Source: an uncultured Clostridia bacterium
GTDB taxonomy: Bacteria > Bacillota > Clostridia > Oscillospirales > Ruminococcaceae
Assembly (NCBI GenBank): GCA_947385505.1
Contig: CANDLP010000072.1
Span: forward strand, 1-8,914
Length of the DNA stretch: 8,914 nt
Direction: 5' to 3'
Shown in pieces: positions 1 to 6,544 of this stretch (within the stretch, counting starts at the first letter, position 1; each line of letters begins with the position of its first letter). Below the pieces are notes generated by a model. It had not been told where the DNA came from. It ran no database searches and saw only the letters and a program-made list of their open reading frames with translations. The position numbers and the translations under genes were made by a program.

Positions 1-10
1 GCGGCATGTC

Positions 11-53
11 ATTTAAAAAACAGTTTATCTGTTTTTTAAATGGTTATTAGTAT
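11..53 (-). repeat. Hairpin element, copy A (3' of the fliB-like gene)
   Basis: A perfect 13-bp inverted repeat (11-23 and 29-41, loop of 5) is flanked at 42-53 by GGTTATTAGTAT. Read on the minus strand, the direction of the adjacent gene, it is TACTAATAACC followed by an ATTT-started hairpin. The 16 bases at 38-53 are the exact reverse complement of 8865-8880, which sits at the same place in a second hairpin near the window end. The stem sequences of the two differ while pairing is kept. It begins about 14 bases past the fliB-like stop codon and might act as a 3' end or processing structure. The stem is too AT-rich for a classical intrinsic terminator. Confidence 0.7.
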
Positions 54-66
54 TATTATGTTTTTG

Positions 67-1293
67 TCAGCAGATCAGAAATACCGCATAGGGCAGAGTG
101 CTTTTCTTTTGCAGTATGGAATCCAACAGTACATTGGACTTTGCAAGGTTAGTGTTAAGCACCAGTTTTACCGCATATGTCAAAGCGGCGGCAAGCTCCT
201 TGTCATTGTAATCCTCTTTTAAAAACACGGGCACGCACAGCTTAAGGGTGTTGTAAAACACCGCCAGCGCAAAGTAATTATACCATACTCCGTCCATTAT
301 ATTTTGGGAAAACACTAAGTTAACCAGCAGATTTTCAATTATATACGGGCGCTCGTCCATTATTTTCCTGAACGCTTCGGTAAGCTTTATGTATTCCTCT
401 TCGTTAAATGCAATTTCCGGCTCGCCGTTCCCTATGGAAAAAGCCTTTGCCGCCAGACGGCCCATAATGCGCCTGAAGCTTTGGCTTATAAAAGCCGAGG
501 AGCTGTTTTGCGCCGTGCGGGACATTTTATAAAGTATCTTCACCGAGCTGTCTGCAATTCTCTTGTCGCTTTGGTTCGGGGTAAGCGATTTCACTATTTT
601 TTGGCAGAGCTCATTCTCCAGAAGCATTTCGGCCAATGGCGCTATTCTTGAAATTTCGCCGTTTTTTATGTATTCCTCCGTTTTCTGACAAAAATACCCC
701 AATATCAGCATTCTTTCGGGCACAGTAAAGCTTCTGTTCTGTAAAATATCTATCTGAGCGTTTAAAACGGGCCAGTAATAGGTTAATTCCTTTCGGTTGG
801 GGGCAAGTCTCGGAAGGGTGAATAAGTTGTTGTTTATATATCGGTCTTTTCCGTTGTACACCTCTTCTATTATGCAAAGTCCTTCGGGGTGCTCCATAAG
901 GATTTCGGTAACACGGCTGCATGTGGCGTTGCAGGACTGCATTACCGTATCGTTTCCCACCTTCATATGAAGCCTTGGAAAGATCTGACAGGTAAGGCTG
1001 AGCGCGTTTTCCCCAAGCTCTTTGTGCAGCATGCAAAGGGAATCCTTATCCAGCATCGGGCAGCTTCCGTCTTCTTTCAGCCTTATTTCCGCGTAAACAA
1101 AATCGGTGGGATTTTGTTTTATTTTAAATGCTCCCTCAAAAGCCGTTTTCAGTGCGCTGCTGCATTTCATATTTTTATATTCAAGATATTCTTTTTTGCT
1201 TATATCAATATGCCAATATTTGCAGCAGGAGTCGGCGCAGTCCACGCCCGAACAGCAAAATTCATCATAATACGCAAATTTGACAATATTCAT
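67..1293 (-). CDS. fliB: FliB-like protein (flagellin lysine-N-methylase family, CxxxCC cluster)
   Basis: Predicted protein of 408 aa resembling FliB, the family named for methylation of flagellin lysines. Its signature is a cysteine-rich N-terminus: C13, C14, C19, C23 and C24 (FCC-x4-C-x3-CC), followed by KYWHIDISKKEY. A second cysteine group lies at C78, C87, C102, C121 and C125, and includes the TCQIFPRLH motif (101-109). These clusters fit a YkgJ-type metal or Fe-S binding fold. The C-terminal part, around 318-352 (ENLLVNLVF, WYNYFALAV), is typical of long family members. I chose the ATG at 1293 because AAAGGA lies 12 bases upstream and because the longer frame (from 1377) would begin inside the promoter at 1365-1393. 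No flagellin or motility gene is in the window. Many Clostridia carry stand-alone members, so the true substrate is uncertain. Confidence 0.82.
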   Translation of the reverse strand: MNIVKFAYYDEFCCSGVDCADSCCKYWHIDISKKEYLEYKNMKCSSALKTAFEGAFKIKQNPTDFVYAEIRLKEDGSCPMLDKDSLCMLHKELGENALSLTCQIFPRLHMKVGNDTVMQSCNATCSRVTEILMEHPEGLCIIEEVYNGKDRYINNNLFTLPRLAPNRKELTYYWPVLNAQIDILQNRSFTVPERMLILGYFCQKTEEYIKNGEISRIAPLAEMLLENELCQKIVKSLTPNQSDKRIADSSVKILYKMSRTAQNSSSAFISQSFRRIMGRLAAKAFSIGNGEPEIAFNEEEYIKLTEAFRKIMDERPYIIENLLVNLVFSQNIMDGVWYNYFALAVFYNTLKLCVPVFLKEDYNDKELAAALTYAVKLVLNTNLAKSNVLLDSILQKKSTLPYAVFLIC

Positions 1294-1364
1294 AAAAATA
1301 ATGTTCCTTTCAGAAGGCTGACGCGCGCTGAGCTTTATGAAAATACGCTCCGAATACAAATTAC

Positions 1365-1393
1365 ATTTTACTATCACTTTTTATAAAAGTCAA
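1365..1393 (-). promoter_or_regulatory. Sigma-A-type promoter for the fliB-like gene
   Basis: On the minus strand, TTGACT (1388-1393) and TAAAAT (1365-1370) are separated by exactly 17 bases. This predicts a start near 1358 and a leader of about 65 bases before the ATG at 1293. It also rules out the longer upstream start of that gene, which would fall within the promoter. Confidence 0.65.
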
Positions 1394-1413
1394 TAGCAAA
1401 AATCCTTCTTCGG

Positions 1414-1422
1414 CATAAAATA
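1414..1422 (+). promoter_or_regulatory. Possible sigma-K-like -10 element upstream of dpaA
   Basis: The bases CATAAAATA match CATAnnnTA, the -10 form known for sigma-K (mother-cell) promoters, and the Bacillus dipicolinate synthase operon is sigma-K controlled. The expected AC-type -35 about 16 bases upstream is not clear; only a GCAA at 1396-1399 is near. A short inverted repeat GGCGG/CCGCC (1429-1433 and 1445-1449) follows in the presumed leader. The match is short and AT-rich, so this is a tentative call based largely on gene function. Confidence 0.33.
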
Positions 1423-1476
1423 TAACAAGGCGGCGCAAAAATAACCGCCCATTACCGAAAGAAAGGATAATATCCC

Positions 1477-2313
1477 ATGTCAAGCTTTATTTTTTTGGGC
1501 GGCGATCTTCGTATGCTTTATGCCGCCGAATATTTAAATAAAACATACGATTGTTTTGCCTACGGATTTGAAAGCGCGGAGGTGTTTCCCGTGCCCGCCG
1601 CGGGGGAGATTATACCCTGTGATTATGCGGTGCTGCCTTTGCCGCTGACCTCTGACGGGGTTCATATAACCATGCCCTATCACGGGGCAAATCCTGATCT
1701 TGACATTATACTCGGCGCGGTGAAACAAGGGGGAACGGTGCTGACGGGAAAAAGCTGTCCTTATCTGGAACGTATATGCGAAGAAAACGGGTTGGAGCTG
1801 TACAACTACTTTGACCGTGAAGAGCTTCAGATTTTGAACGCCGTGCCTACCGCCGAAGGGGCGCTTGAAATAATGCTGAGGGAGCTTCCTGTAACGGTAT
1901 TCGGATTAAATGTACTTATAACCGGTTACGGACGGATCGGAGAGGTTATGGCGCGTATGCTTATTGCGCTTGGTGCGGATGTGAGCGTTTATGCCAGAAG
2001 AAGGGAACAGCTTGCCAAAGCGGAGTGCATAGGCTGCTCCCCCGTTACTGATGATGAGCTGGTTGGAAAATTGGGTGATGTTGACGTTATTGTCAATACC
2101 GTGCCGGCTACCTTGTTTGACCGCAGGAGACTGATGAGAATCAAAAAGGATTGTCTTTTGATCGATCTGGCTTCAAAAGCGGGGGTTGAAGATATGGAAC
2201 TGGCGGCAAGCGTGGGCGTCAAGGTTATCTGGGCGCTGTCGCTGCCGGGAAGAACCGCGCCGATATCGGCGGGGCGCATTATCGGAAAGACTATAGAAAA
2301 TATGTGCAAGTAA
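1477..2313 (+). CDS. dpaA: Dipicolinate synthase subunit A (SpoVFA)
   Basis: Predicted 278-aa subunit of dipicolinate synthase. With DpaB it oxidises the dihydrodipicolinate-pathway intermediate to dipicolinic acid in the mother cell, for loading into the spore core. The N-terminal region (FIFLGGDLRMLYAAEYL, 4-20) is the family's first Rossmann-like domain. It is followed by PTAEGA (124-129) and an NAD(P)-binding loop VLITGYGRIGEVMAR (146-160) with the GxGxxG glycines at 150, 152 and 155. The C-terminal LPGRTAPISAGRIIG (256-270) matches the conserved family motif. Length is slightly below the roughly 300 aa usual for Bacillus. The start is supported by GAAAGGA (1461-1467), 9 bases from the ATG. 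dpaB follows after 25 bases. The asd/dapG/dapA genes that follow this pair in Bacillus are absent here. Confidence 0.93.
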   Translation: MSSFIFLGGDLRMLYAAEYLNKTYDCFAYGFESAEVFPVPAAGEIIPCDYAVLPLPLTSDGVHITMPYHGANPDLDIILGAVKQGGTVLTGKSCPYLERICEENGLELYNYFDREELQILNAVPTAEGALEIMLRELPVTVFGLNVLITGYGRIGEVMARMLIALGADVSVYARRREQLAKAECIGCSPVTDDELVGKLGDVDVIVNTVPATLFDRRRLMRIKKDCLLIDLASKAGVEDMELAASVGVKVIWALSLPGRTAPISAGRIIGKTIENMCK

Positions 2314-2322
2314 TACAATAAC

Positions 2323-2330
2323 AGAGGAGG
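2323..2330 (+). promoter_or_regulatory. Strong ribosome binding site deciding a TTG start for dpaB
   Basis: AGAGGAGG is followed by an 8-base spacer and then TTG at 2339. The sequence GAGGAGGTAATCACC is almost the full complement of the 16S rRNA 3' end. The nearby GTG at 2341 is out of frame, so the gene uses a TTG start compensated by an unusually good Shine-Dalgarno site. Confidence 0.8.
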
Positions 2331-2338
2331 TAATCACC

Positions 2339-2929
2339 TTGTGTGAAACACTTAAGGGTATTCGCATCGGGATAGCTGTCTGCGGCTCCTTCTGCACCTT
2401 CAAAAAATCCTTTGAAGCGGCAAAGCGGCTGTCGGATCTCGGCGCGGAGCTTATACCCATAATGAGCTTTAACGCCTCCGCTCTTTCGACCCGCTTCGGA
2501 AAAGCGGAGGATAATGTTAAAATTTTCGAGGACATAGCGGGAAGACCTGTTATAAATACCATAGAAGAAGCGGAGCCGATAGGCCCGAAGAAAATGACGG
2601 ATATTATGCTGCTGCCGAATTGTACGGGCAATACGCTGGCAAAGCTGGCGATGTCTGTAACGGACAGTCCTGTTACAATGGCGGTAAAAAGCCACCTTCG
2701 CGGAGGGAGACCCGTAGTTATAAACGTTGCAACCAACGACGCGCTGTCGGGCTCCGCGAAGAACATAGGAGCCCTTATGAATTTAAGGCATTATTACTTT
2801 GTGCCTTTAAGACAGGACGACTGCATTAAAAAGCCTTCGTCTGTCGTAGGTGATTTTGACAGGATAGAGGAAACTTTGACGGCGGCAATGAACGGAGTGC
2901 AGGTGCAGCCTGTTATTATGGTTATATAA
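2339..2929 (+). CDS. dpaB: Dipicolinate synthase subunit B (SpoVFB, flavoprotein)
   Basis: Predicted 196-aa partner of DpaA and a member of the flavoprotein (UbiX/PPC decarboxylase-like) fold that binds flavin. The N-terminal strand and loop IGIAVCGSFCTF (10-21) form the nucleotide-binding entry of the fold. Family motifs are LLPNCTGNTLAKLA (91-104, usual form APCTGNTLAKLA), SPVTMAVKSHLR (110-121), ATNDALSGSAKNIG (131-144) and HYYFVPLRQDD (151-161). Length agrees with the usual of about 200 aa. It starts at a TTG with a strong Shine-Dalgarno site, 25 bases after dpaA, so the two are almost certainly co-transcribed and made in similar amounts. A hairpin starts only 8 bases after the stop. The TTG assignment is the only uncertain point. 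Confidence 0.94.
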   Translation: MCETLKGIRIGIAVCGSFCTFKKSFEAAKRLSDLGAELIPIMSFNASALSTRFGKAEDNVKIFEDIAGRPVINTIEEAEPIGPKKMTDIMLLPNCTGNTLAKLAMSVTDSPVTMAVKSHLRGGRPVVINVATNDALSGSAKNIGALMNLRHYYFVPLRQDDCIKKPSSVVGDFDRIEETLTAAMNGVQVQPVIMVI

Positions 2930-2936
2930 TTGACAG

Positions 2937-2979
2937 TAAAGCGGAAACGGCCTTCTTGTTGATGGACGTTTCCGCTTTA
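2937..2979. terminator. Bidirectional terminator between dpaB and the spoIID-like gene
   Basis: A perfect 13-bp inverted repeat TAAAGCGGAAACG (2937-2949) and CGTTTCCGCTTTA (2967-2979) surrounds a 17-base loop. It sits between two convergent genes, and its A and T edges serve as short U-tracts in either direction (TTTAATTATA on plus). The tracts are weaker than in textbook terminators, but position and symmetry favour a shared terminator. Confidence 0.8.
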
Positions 2980-3002
2980 ATTATAGCAGCTCATGAAAAT
3001 AA

Positions 3003-3926
3003 TTATACTTTTTTAACTTCCGCTCCCCTATAAAAATACTCCAGTATTTCCTCCGCCTTCATTCCTTCTTTTGCCATTTCATTTGCGCTGTACTGGCTCA
3101 TACCCGCTCCGTGGCCGTATCCTTTTGTGACTACGGTAAACGAGATCCCGTTCCATATAATTTCAAACGCCGTAGACCTCAGCTTAAGTATCCTCCACAG
3201 TTCGCCCCCGCTTAATTCTCTTCCCCCTACATTAGCCGAAATCACATATCCGTATTCATCTCTGACGGTGTCCGAAAACCAAAGCGAATAGTCCAGGGGC
3301 ATCTGTATCTTGGGGTCAAAGCTCAGGAGCCTGTCTCTTACGTTTTCCGCCGTCATTTCATTTTCCGTCCTGAAATATATGTATTCCGGGTCTTTAGGGC
3401 ATTCTGCCCGCGCCAGATAAGGAAACGACATATTCCATATGTAATCGGGATGAGCCGAAGCGCCTGCCGATACCGAACAGTATACGCTGTAAATAGGCTT
3501 GTTTTCGTAATAAATACCGTGTGAAGCCCCGTATTCGGCGGCTTTTTTTACTTTCGGCAAATATTCTTCATAGCTTTTGCCGTAGTATTCTTTGGCTTTG
3601 GCCGGGGTAAAATAAGGCTGACAAAGCGCGCTGCTGTCCGACAGCTCCCTTCCTTCGGCGCAAAGCCTCAGAGCATATGTATAGGCGGCGGAAGCCTGAG
3701 CCTTTAGCGCTTCTTCTTCATAAGAAACGTCTATCTGTGCGAAAAGGCACCCCATTAGATATTCTTCGGCAGAAACGGTTATGATTTCACCCTTTTCGGT
3801 CAGGGTAAGCGTAAATTCCTTTTTCCCCTTATCCGGAAAGCTGTTCCCCCATATCAGAGAAAACAGCTTAGGCGACAGCCCTATCAATACCGCCGCCGCC
3901 AATACCAAAACAGCGTATTTTTTCAT
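3003..3926 (-). CDS. spoIID: SpoIID/LytB-domain protein with Gln at the catalytic Glu position
   Basis: Predicted 307-aa membrane-anchored protein. Residues 4-26 form one hydrophobic signal-anchor, with the domain outside the membrane. Family marks are VSAEEYLMGCLFAQIDVSY (51-69), EALKAQASAAYTYA (72-85), YSVYCSVSAGASAHPDYIW (146-164) and KGYGHGAGMSQYSANEMAKE (268-287). SpoIID is a peptidoglycan lytic transglycosylase that acts during forespore engulfment. Its catalytic Glu lies in the conserved AAEMP stretch, which here reads FAQID, so residue 64 is Gln (codon CAG at 3737-3735). The usual SGG is SAG (153-155). I chose the ATG at 3926, preceded by AAGGGTGG; the earlier ATG at 3953 has no ribosome site. 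It stands alone, convergent with dpaB, so it may be a non-catalytic paralogue rather than the main SpoIID. Confidence 0.85.
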   Translation of the reverse strand: MKKYAVLVLAAAVLIGLSPKLFSLIWGNSFPDKGKKEFTLTLTEKGEIITVSAEEYLMGCLFAQIDVSYEEEALKAQASAAYTYALRLCAEGRELSDSSALCQPYFTPAKAKEYYGKSYEEYLPKVKKAAEYGASHGIYYENKPIYSVYCSVSAGASAHPDYIWNMSFPYLARAECPKDPEYIYFRTENEMTAENVRDRLLSFDPKIQMPLDYSLWFSDTVRDEYGYVISANVGGRELSGGELWRILKLRSTAFEIIWNGISFTVVTKGYGHGAGMSQYSANEMAKEGMKAEEILEYFYRGAEVKKV

Positions 3927-3975
3927 TTTAGCCACCCTTTGTTGCCCTTTCATAAAAGTTTATAAAGAAAAAATG

Positions 3976-4004
3976 TTGACTAAAGCCCGGTAATGTATTA
4001 TAAT
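3976..4004 (+). promoter_or_regulatory. Near-consensus sigma-A promoter for the membrane protein-lipoprotein unit
   Basis: TTGACT (3976-3981), a 17-base spacer and a perfect TATAAT (3999-4004) predict transcription starting near 4011. Of the promoters seen here it is the closest to consensus, which suggests vegetative expression of the downstream genes. It lies within 80 bases of the divergent spoIID-like start, so the two control regions overlap. Confidence 0.8.
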
Positions 4005-4010
4005 AAACAT

Positions 4011-4140
4011 ATGCGTACTGTTTAAGGAGACATTCTGCTCTTAAAATAATATATGAGCTTGTACCTGTTATAGAACGGTTAAAAAAGACGAATTTTCGGG
4101 ATGGAAAGGAGCGCCGCCTTTATAGAGCGGTATAGTAAAT
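4011..4140 (+). other. Untranslated leader of the membrane protein gene
   Basis: The predicted leader is about 130 bases long, with an AAGGAG at 4024-4029 and a GGAAAGGAG at 4103-4109 region. Neither is at a normal distance from the ATG at 4141; the second lies about 31 bases away. CCGC (4114-4117) and GCGG (4127-4130) could pair and shorten that distance. Tiny frames occur (ATG at 4011, 4 codons; ATG at 4051, 6 codons; ATG at 4101 out of frame with the main gene). No known riboswitch was recognised. Confidence 0.35.
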
Positions 4141-5016
4141 ATGGAAAAAACGAAAAAAATTCTCCCCATAGCTTCGATCGCCGCTTCTTTGGCGGCGATG
4201 ATTTTCAGAGCGTTTCAGCTGCTGGTCACAGTGGATTACAATGAAATGGGCTTTTATTCCTCCCAGGCGGGCTTTTTGCCAACCTACGGTTTTTACTTGC
4301 TTTTATTGCTGGCCGCGGCGGTGTTTGTTGCAGCCCTTATCATAGACGGCAAAAATGTGCGTACAGCTTATAAAAGCGATAAAAACGCTTTGACAGCCAA
4401 ACAGACCGCGGCTCTCGGCCTTGCGTTTTTAGCCGCGGCATGTCTTAAATTTTATATGCTGGTTTTCAGCTTCAAAAGCTTTGGGATAGATTTTATCGGC
4501 GAAGCGGTCATTTTTTTTGTGTTCGCGGCAATAGGCTTTACTATCCTTGGGAGCAAAAAAATCAAGACTTTTGTCGGATATTTTATGCTTCTTATCAGCA
4601 TAAGCTATACATTAAAGGCGGCGGCGCTGTTTATGGGGGACACAATTATAACGAGAGTCAGCGACGAACTTCTGCTTCTGCTTACTTATGTGTCGGCGGT
4701 ATTCTTTTTCCTTTCTCTGGGAAGATATTTTTCGGGCAATGAAAGCAAGGGGACACGTAAAAAGCTTTTGTTCTTTGCCTCCGCTTCCGCCTGTCTTTCC
4801 GCTTCTTCATCCTTGGCGGGGTATATTGCGCTTATTATAGACGGAGATTATATGAAGGATCATATGGAGCTGCACCCCGTTTCGGAAATAGGGATAATTA
4901 TTTTAGCCTTCACCGTTATTTTTGCTGTATACGGCAAAAAAATTGAACTTACGGGAACGGATAACGAAAAATATGAAGACGCGGACAGCCGAAATGAAGA
5001 AACGCCATCTGTTTAA
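4141..5016 (+). CDS. Multi-pass membrane protein of unknown function
   Basis: I do not recognise the family. The 291-aa product is strongly hydrophobic, with seven or eight likely membrane segments at about 8-28, 47-68, 88-110, 119-137, 143-165, 176-194, 208-232 and 248-264. Basic residues follow several segments (KSDK at 78-81, SKKIK at 138-142, KGTRKK at 203-208). The tail (267-291) is hydrophilic and acidic (DNEKYEDADSRNEE), probably cytoplasmic or extracellular depending on segment number. No catalytic motif or transporter signature was seen. The ATG is the first in frame after a stop at 4123 but lacks a well-placed ribosome site. The lipoprotein gene begins inside its 3' end, implying one transcript and probably coupled translation. 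A role in envelope signalling with its neighbours is a guess from position. Confidence 0.8.
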   Translation: MEKTKKILPIASIAASLAAMIFRAFQLLVTVDYNEMGFYSSQAGFLPTYGFYLLLLLAAAVFVAALIIDGKNVRTAYKSDKNALTAKQTAALGLAFLAAACLKFYMLVFSFKSFGIDFIGEAVIFFVFAAIGFTILGSKKIKTFVGYFMLLISISYTLKAAALFMGDTIITRVSDELLLLLTYVSAVFFFLSLGRYFSGNESKGTRKKLLFFASASACLSASSSLAGYIALIIDGDYMKDHMELHPVSEIGIIILAFTVIFAVYGKKIELTGTDNEKYEDADSRNEETPSV

Positions 5017-6307
5017 AATAAAATACGGTATACGGGCACTGCTCTTATTGGCGGCGGCATGCTTTTTAAGCGGTTGCTCCGTTTTTGACGGTTCGCTGGA
5101 AAACCTTTTGCATCCGCCTAAGCTGACCGAGACTCAGACCGCCGTATATGACGCTCTTAAGCTGAGCACGGGGGATCAGATAGAATTGGTGTATCCCTCC
5201 GGAGGAGAATACAGAAGCGCATTTGTGCTTTATAATTTGGACGAAGAAAAAACGGAGGAGGCAATTGTCTTTTACCGCGAAAAAAAACTTTCCGAAAACG
5301 GCGAAAGCGGTTTAAGAATGAATTTTCTCGATCAGGACAACGGAGTATGGACATCGGTGACTGACCGTCCGGTAGCGGGAACAAAAATAGAAAGCGTAAG
5401 CTTTTATAATTTTAACGGCTATGTAAGCATAGGGGTTATATGCTCGGCGCTTGCCCAGACCGAAAGGTCATTGAGCCTTCTCGGATATTCCGAAGGACAG
5501 GTGGAGGAGCAGTTTAAAACCTCATTCAGCTTTATGGAAACGGACGATCTTGACAACGACGGTTTTGACGAGCTGTTTTATGTCAGTTATGACGCGGTAA
5601 TGGGCTACAGCCACGCCCGTGTTCTCGGAACGGCTGCGGATGAAAATATGTCTGTTCCCGAGGTGCTTTCCACGGTGCCTCTTTATCCCGATGTTTCCTC
5701 GGTACAAAGGCTTAGCCGGCAGAAGCTCAATGAAAACGAAAGCCTTTTGTTTTTGGATTATGCCAAAGGAGACAACGCTTACGGCACTCAGATATTGTTA
5801 AGCTATAAGAACAATCTGACTCAGGTTTTCTCCGATAATCTTAACCGCCGTTCCAATGCCTTTACGCCTATTCTTTTCAGCACCGACATTGATGGAGACG
5901 GACGGATGGAAGCACCGGCGACAACGGCTTTTATAGGTTATGAAAACCGCACCGTGCCCGAACAGATTTATGCGGTGGAATGGTATTATGCGGACACGGA
6001 AAACAACAATACCGTCACTAAAAAATACACCACTTATGTAAACACATGGGGCGAATATATTTTTTATGTTCCCGTAAGATGGCAGGGTCTGGTGACGGTG
6101 GAAAAGCACCCGAATTCAAATGCGGTAAGCTTTGTAAAGTACGACAGCGGAAGTCTTGTTTTGCTGTCCGTCTGCGTTTCTGACGATTTGCCTGAGGGGC
6201 CTGGCTGGAAAAAGTTTGACGATAATATATATGTGAATAATTCAGACAGCAGTGATCCCATGGTTCTTACCGATGACGAGCTGAAGAATTGCTTGTCGGT
6301 ACAATAG
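4994..6307 (+). CDS. Lipoprotein with FG-GAP/calcium-loop-like motifs, function unknown
   Basis: Predicted 437-aa surface lipoprotein. A basic N-terminus (MKKRHLFKIKYGIR) precedes a hydrophobic stretch (15-24) and a lipobox L25-S26-G27-C28, so C28 would be lipidated. Two DxDxDG-type loops are visible: D185-x-D187-x-D189-G with acidic D192/E193, and D298-x-D300-x-D302-G with E306. A degenerate one sits at YNLDEEKTEEAIVFY (80-94). Such loops occur in FG-GAP/integrin-type beta-propeller repeats, where they bind calcium. The rest is acidic and rich in aromatic residues. The ATG at 4994 gives the best signal peptide; 4973 and 4922 are in-frame alternatives, and none has a good ribosome site. With 4994 the overlap with the preceding gene is 23 bases, consistent with translational coupling. 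The ligand is unknown; the two-component pair follows 237 bases downstream. Confidence 0.82.
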   Translation: MKKRHLFKIKYGIRALLLLAAACFLSGCSVFDGSLENLLHPPKLTETQTAVYDALKLSTGDQIELVYPSGGEYRSAFVLYNLDEEKTEEAIVFYREKKLSENGESGLRMNFLDQDNGVWTSVTDRPVAGTKIESVSFYNFNGYVSIGVICSALAQTERSLSLLGYSEGQVEEQFKTSFSFMETDDLDNDGFDELFYVSYDAVMGYSHARVLGTAADENMSVPEVLSTVPLYPDVSSVQRLSRQKLNENESLLFLDYAKGDNAYGTQILLSYKNNLTQVFSDNLNRRSNAFTPILFSTDIDGDGRMEAPATTAFIGYENRTVPEQIYAVEWYYADTENNNTVTKKYTTYVNTWGEYIFYVPVRWQGLVTVEKHPNSNAVSFVKYDSGSLVLLSVCVSDDLPEGPGWKKFDDNIYVNNSDSSDPMVLTDDELKNCLSVQ

Positions 6308-6327
6308 GGATTCCGAAAATTATAATT

Positions 6328-6377
6328 AATACCAATCCCAGTTTGAATTGACGTAATTCACGGTTCAAAATGGTATT
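6328..6377 (+). repeat. Hairpin element, copy B (3' of the lipoprotein gene)
   Basis: A nested inverted repeat: AATACCA (6328-6334) with TGGTATT (6371-6377), TTTGAA (6342-6347) with TTCAAA (6364-6369), and CGT (6352-6354) with ACG (6360-6362) at the tip. The alternative inner pairing TGAATT/AATTCA (6344-6349, 6355-6360) is also possible. The leading TACCAATCCCAGTTTGAATTG aligns with TACTAATAACCATTTGAATTG of copy C (8866-8885), allowing one inserted base. It begins about 21 bases after the lipoprotein stop and has the same gene-relative orientation as copies A and C. Confidence 0.5.
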
Positions 6378-6413
6378 GCACCCGAAGCACTGATCCCACA
6401 GTTCAAAAAGGGC

Positions 6414-6431
6414 TTAGCATTAGCAATAGCA
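6414..6431 (+). repeat. Triple hexamer repeat in the intergenic region
   Basis: TTAGCA (6414-6419), TTAGCA (6420-6425) and ATAGCA (6426-6431) stand in tandem just before a GGGTC/GACCC hairpin (6432-6436, 6448-6452). They lie in the non-coding stretch between the lipoprotein and the response regulator. They could be binding half-sites at 6-base spacing or simple slippage; nothing else supports a function. Confidence 0.35.
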
Positions 6432-6452
6432 GGGTCGGTTTTATTAAGACCC

Positions 6453-6485
6453 AAACGGCGCGGCTTCGCCGCCTGTTTATTTTTT
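6453..6485 (+). terminator. Intrinsic terminator upstream of the response regulator
   Basis: GCGGC (6460-6464), loop TTC and GCCGC (6468-6472) form the core. The stem is extended, past one bulged C on each side, by AAACGG (6453-6458) pairing with CTGTTT (6473-6478, one G-U pair). A T-rich tract (ATTTTTT, 6479-6485) follows directly. It would end transcripts from the lipoprotein unit and separate them from the two-component genes, or act as a leaky barrier. Confidence 0.75.
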
Positions 6486-6544
6486 GTTGGTTTGCTATGC
6501 CGATGTATTATTGCGGCCGAAAGTCACAGCGAAAGGATAATGTA

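Noticed and set aside
611..1036. Open frame of 141 codons on minus in a second frame of the fliB-like gene
   Set aside because: Same-strand shadow with Arg/Gln-rich, motif-free translation.
889..1386. Open frame of 165 codons on plus, opposite the fliB-like gene
   Set aside because: It mirrors a well-supported gene on the other strand, has no family motif and runs through that gene's promoter.
1429..1449. GGCGG/CCGCC hairpin in the dpaA leader
   Set aside because: Only 5 bp with an 11-base loop and no T-run; not enough to call a regulatory element.
2173..2766. Open frame of 197 codons on minus opposite dpaA and dpaB
   Set aside because: Both genes beneath it have strong family motifs; the opposite frame shows none.
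6531..6541. GAAAGGATAAT shared with 1461-1471 upstream of dpaA
   Set aside because: Both are ribosome binding sites at normal spacing, so the match is explained by function.
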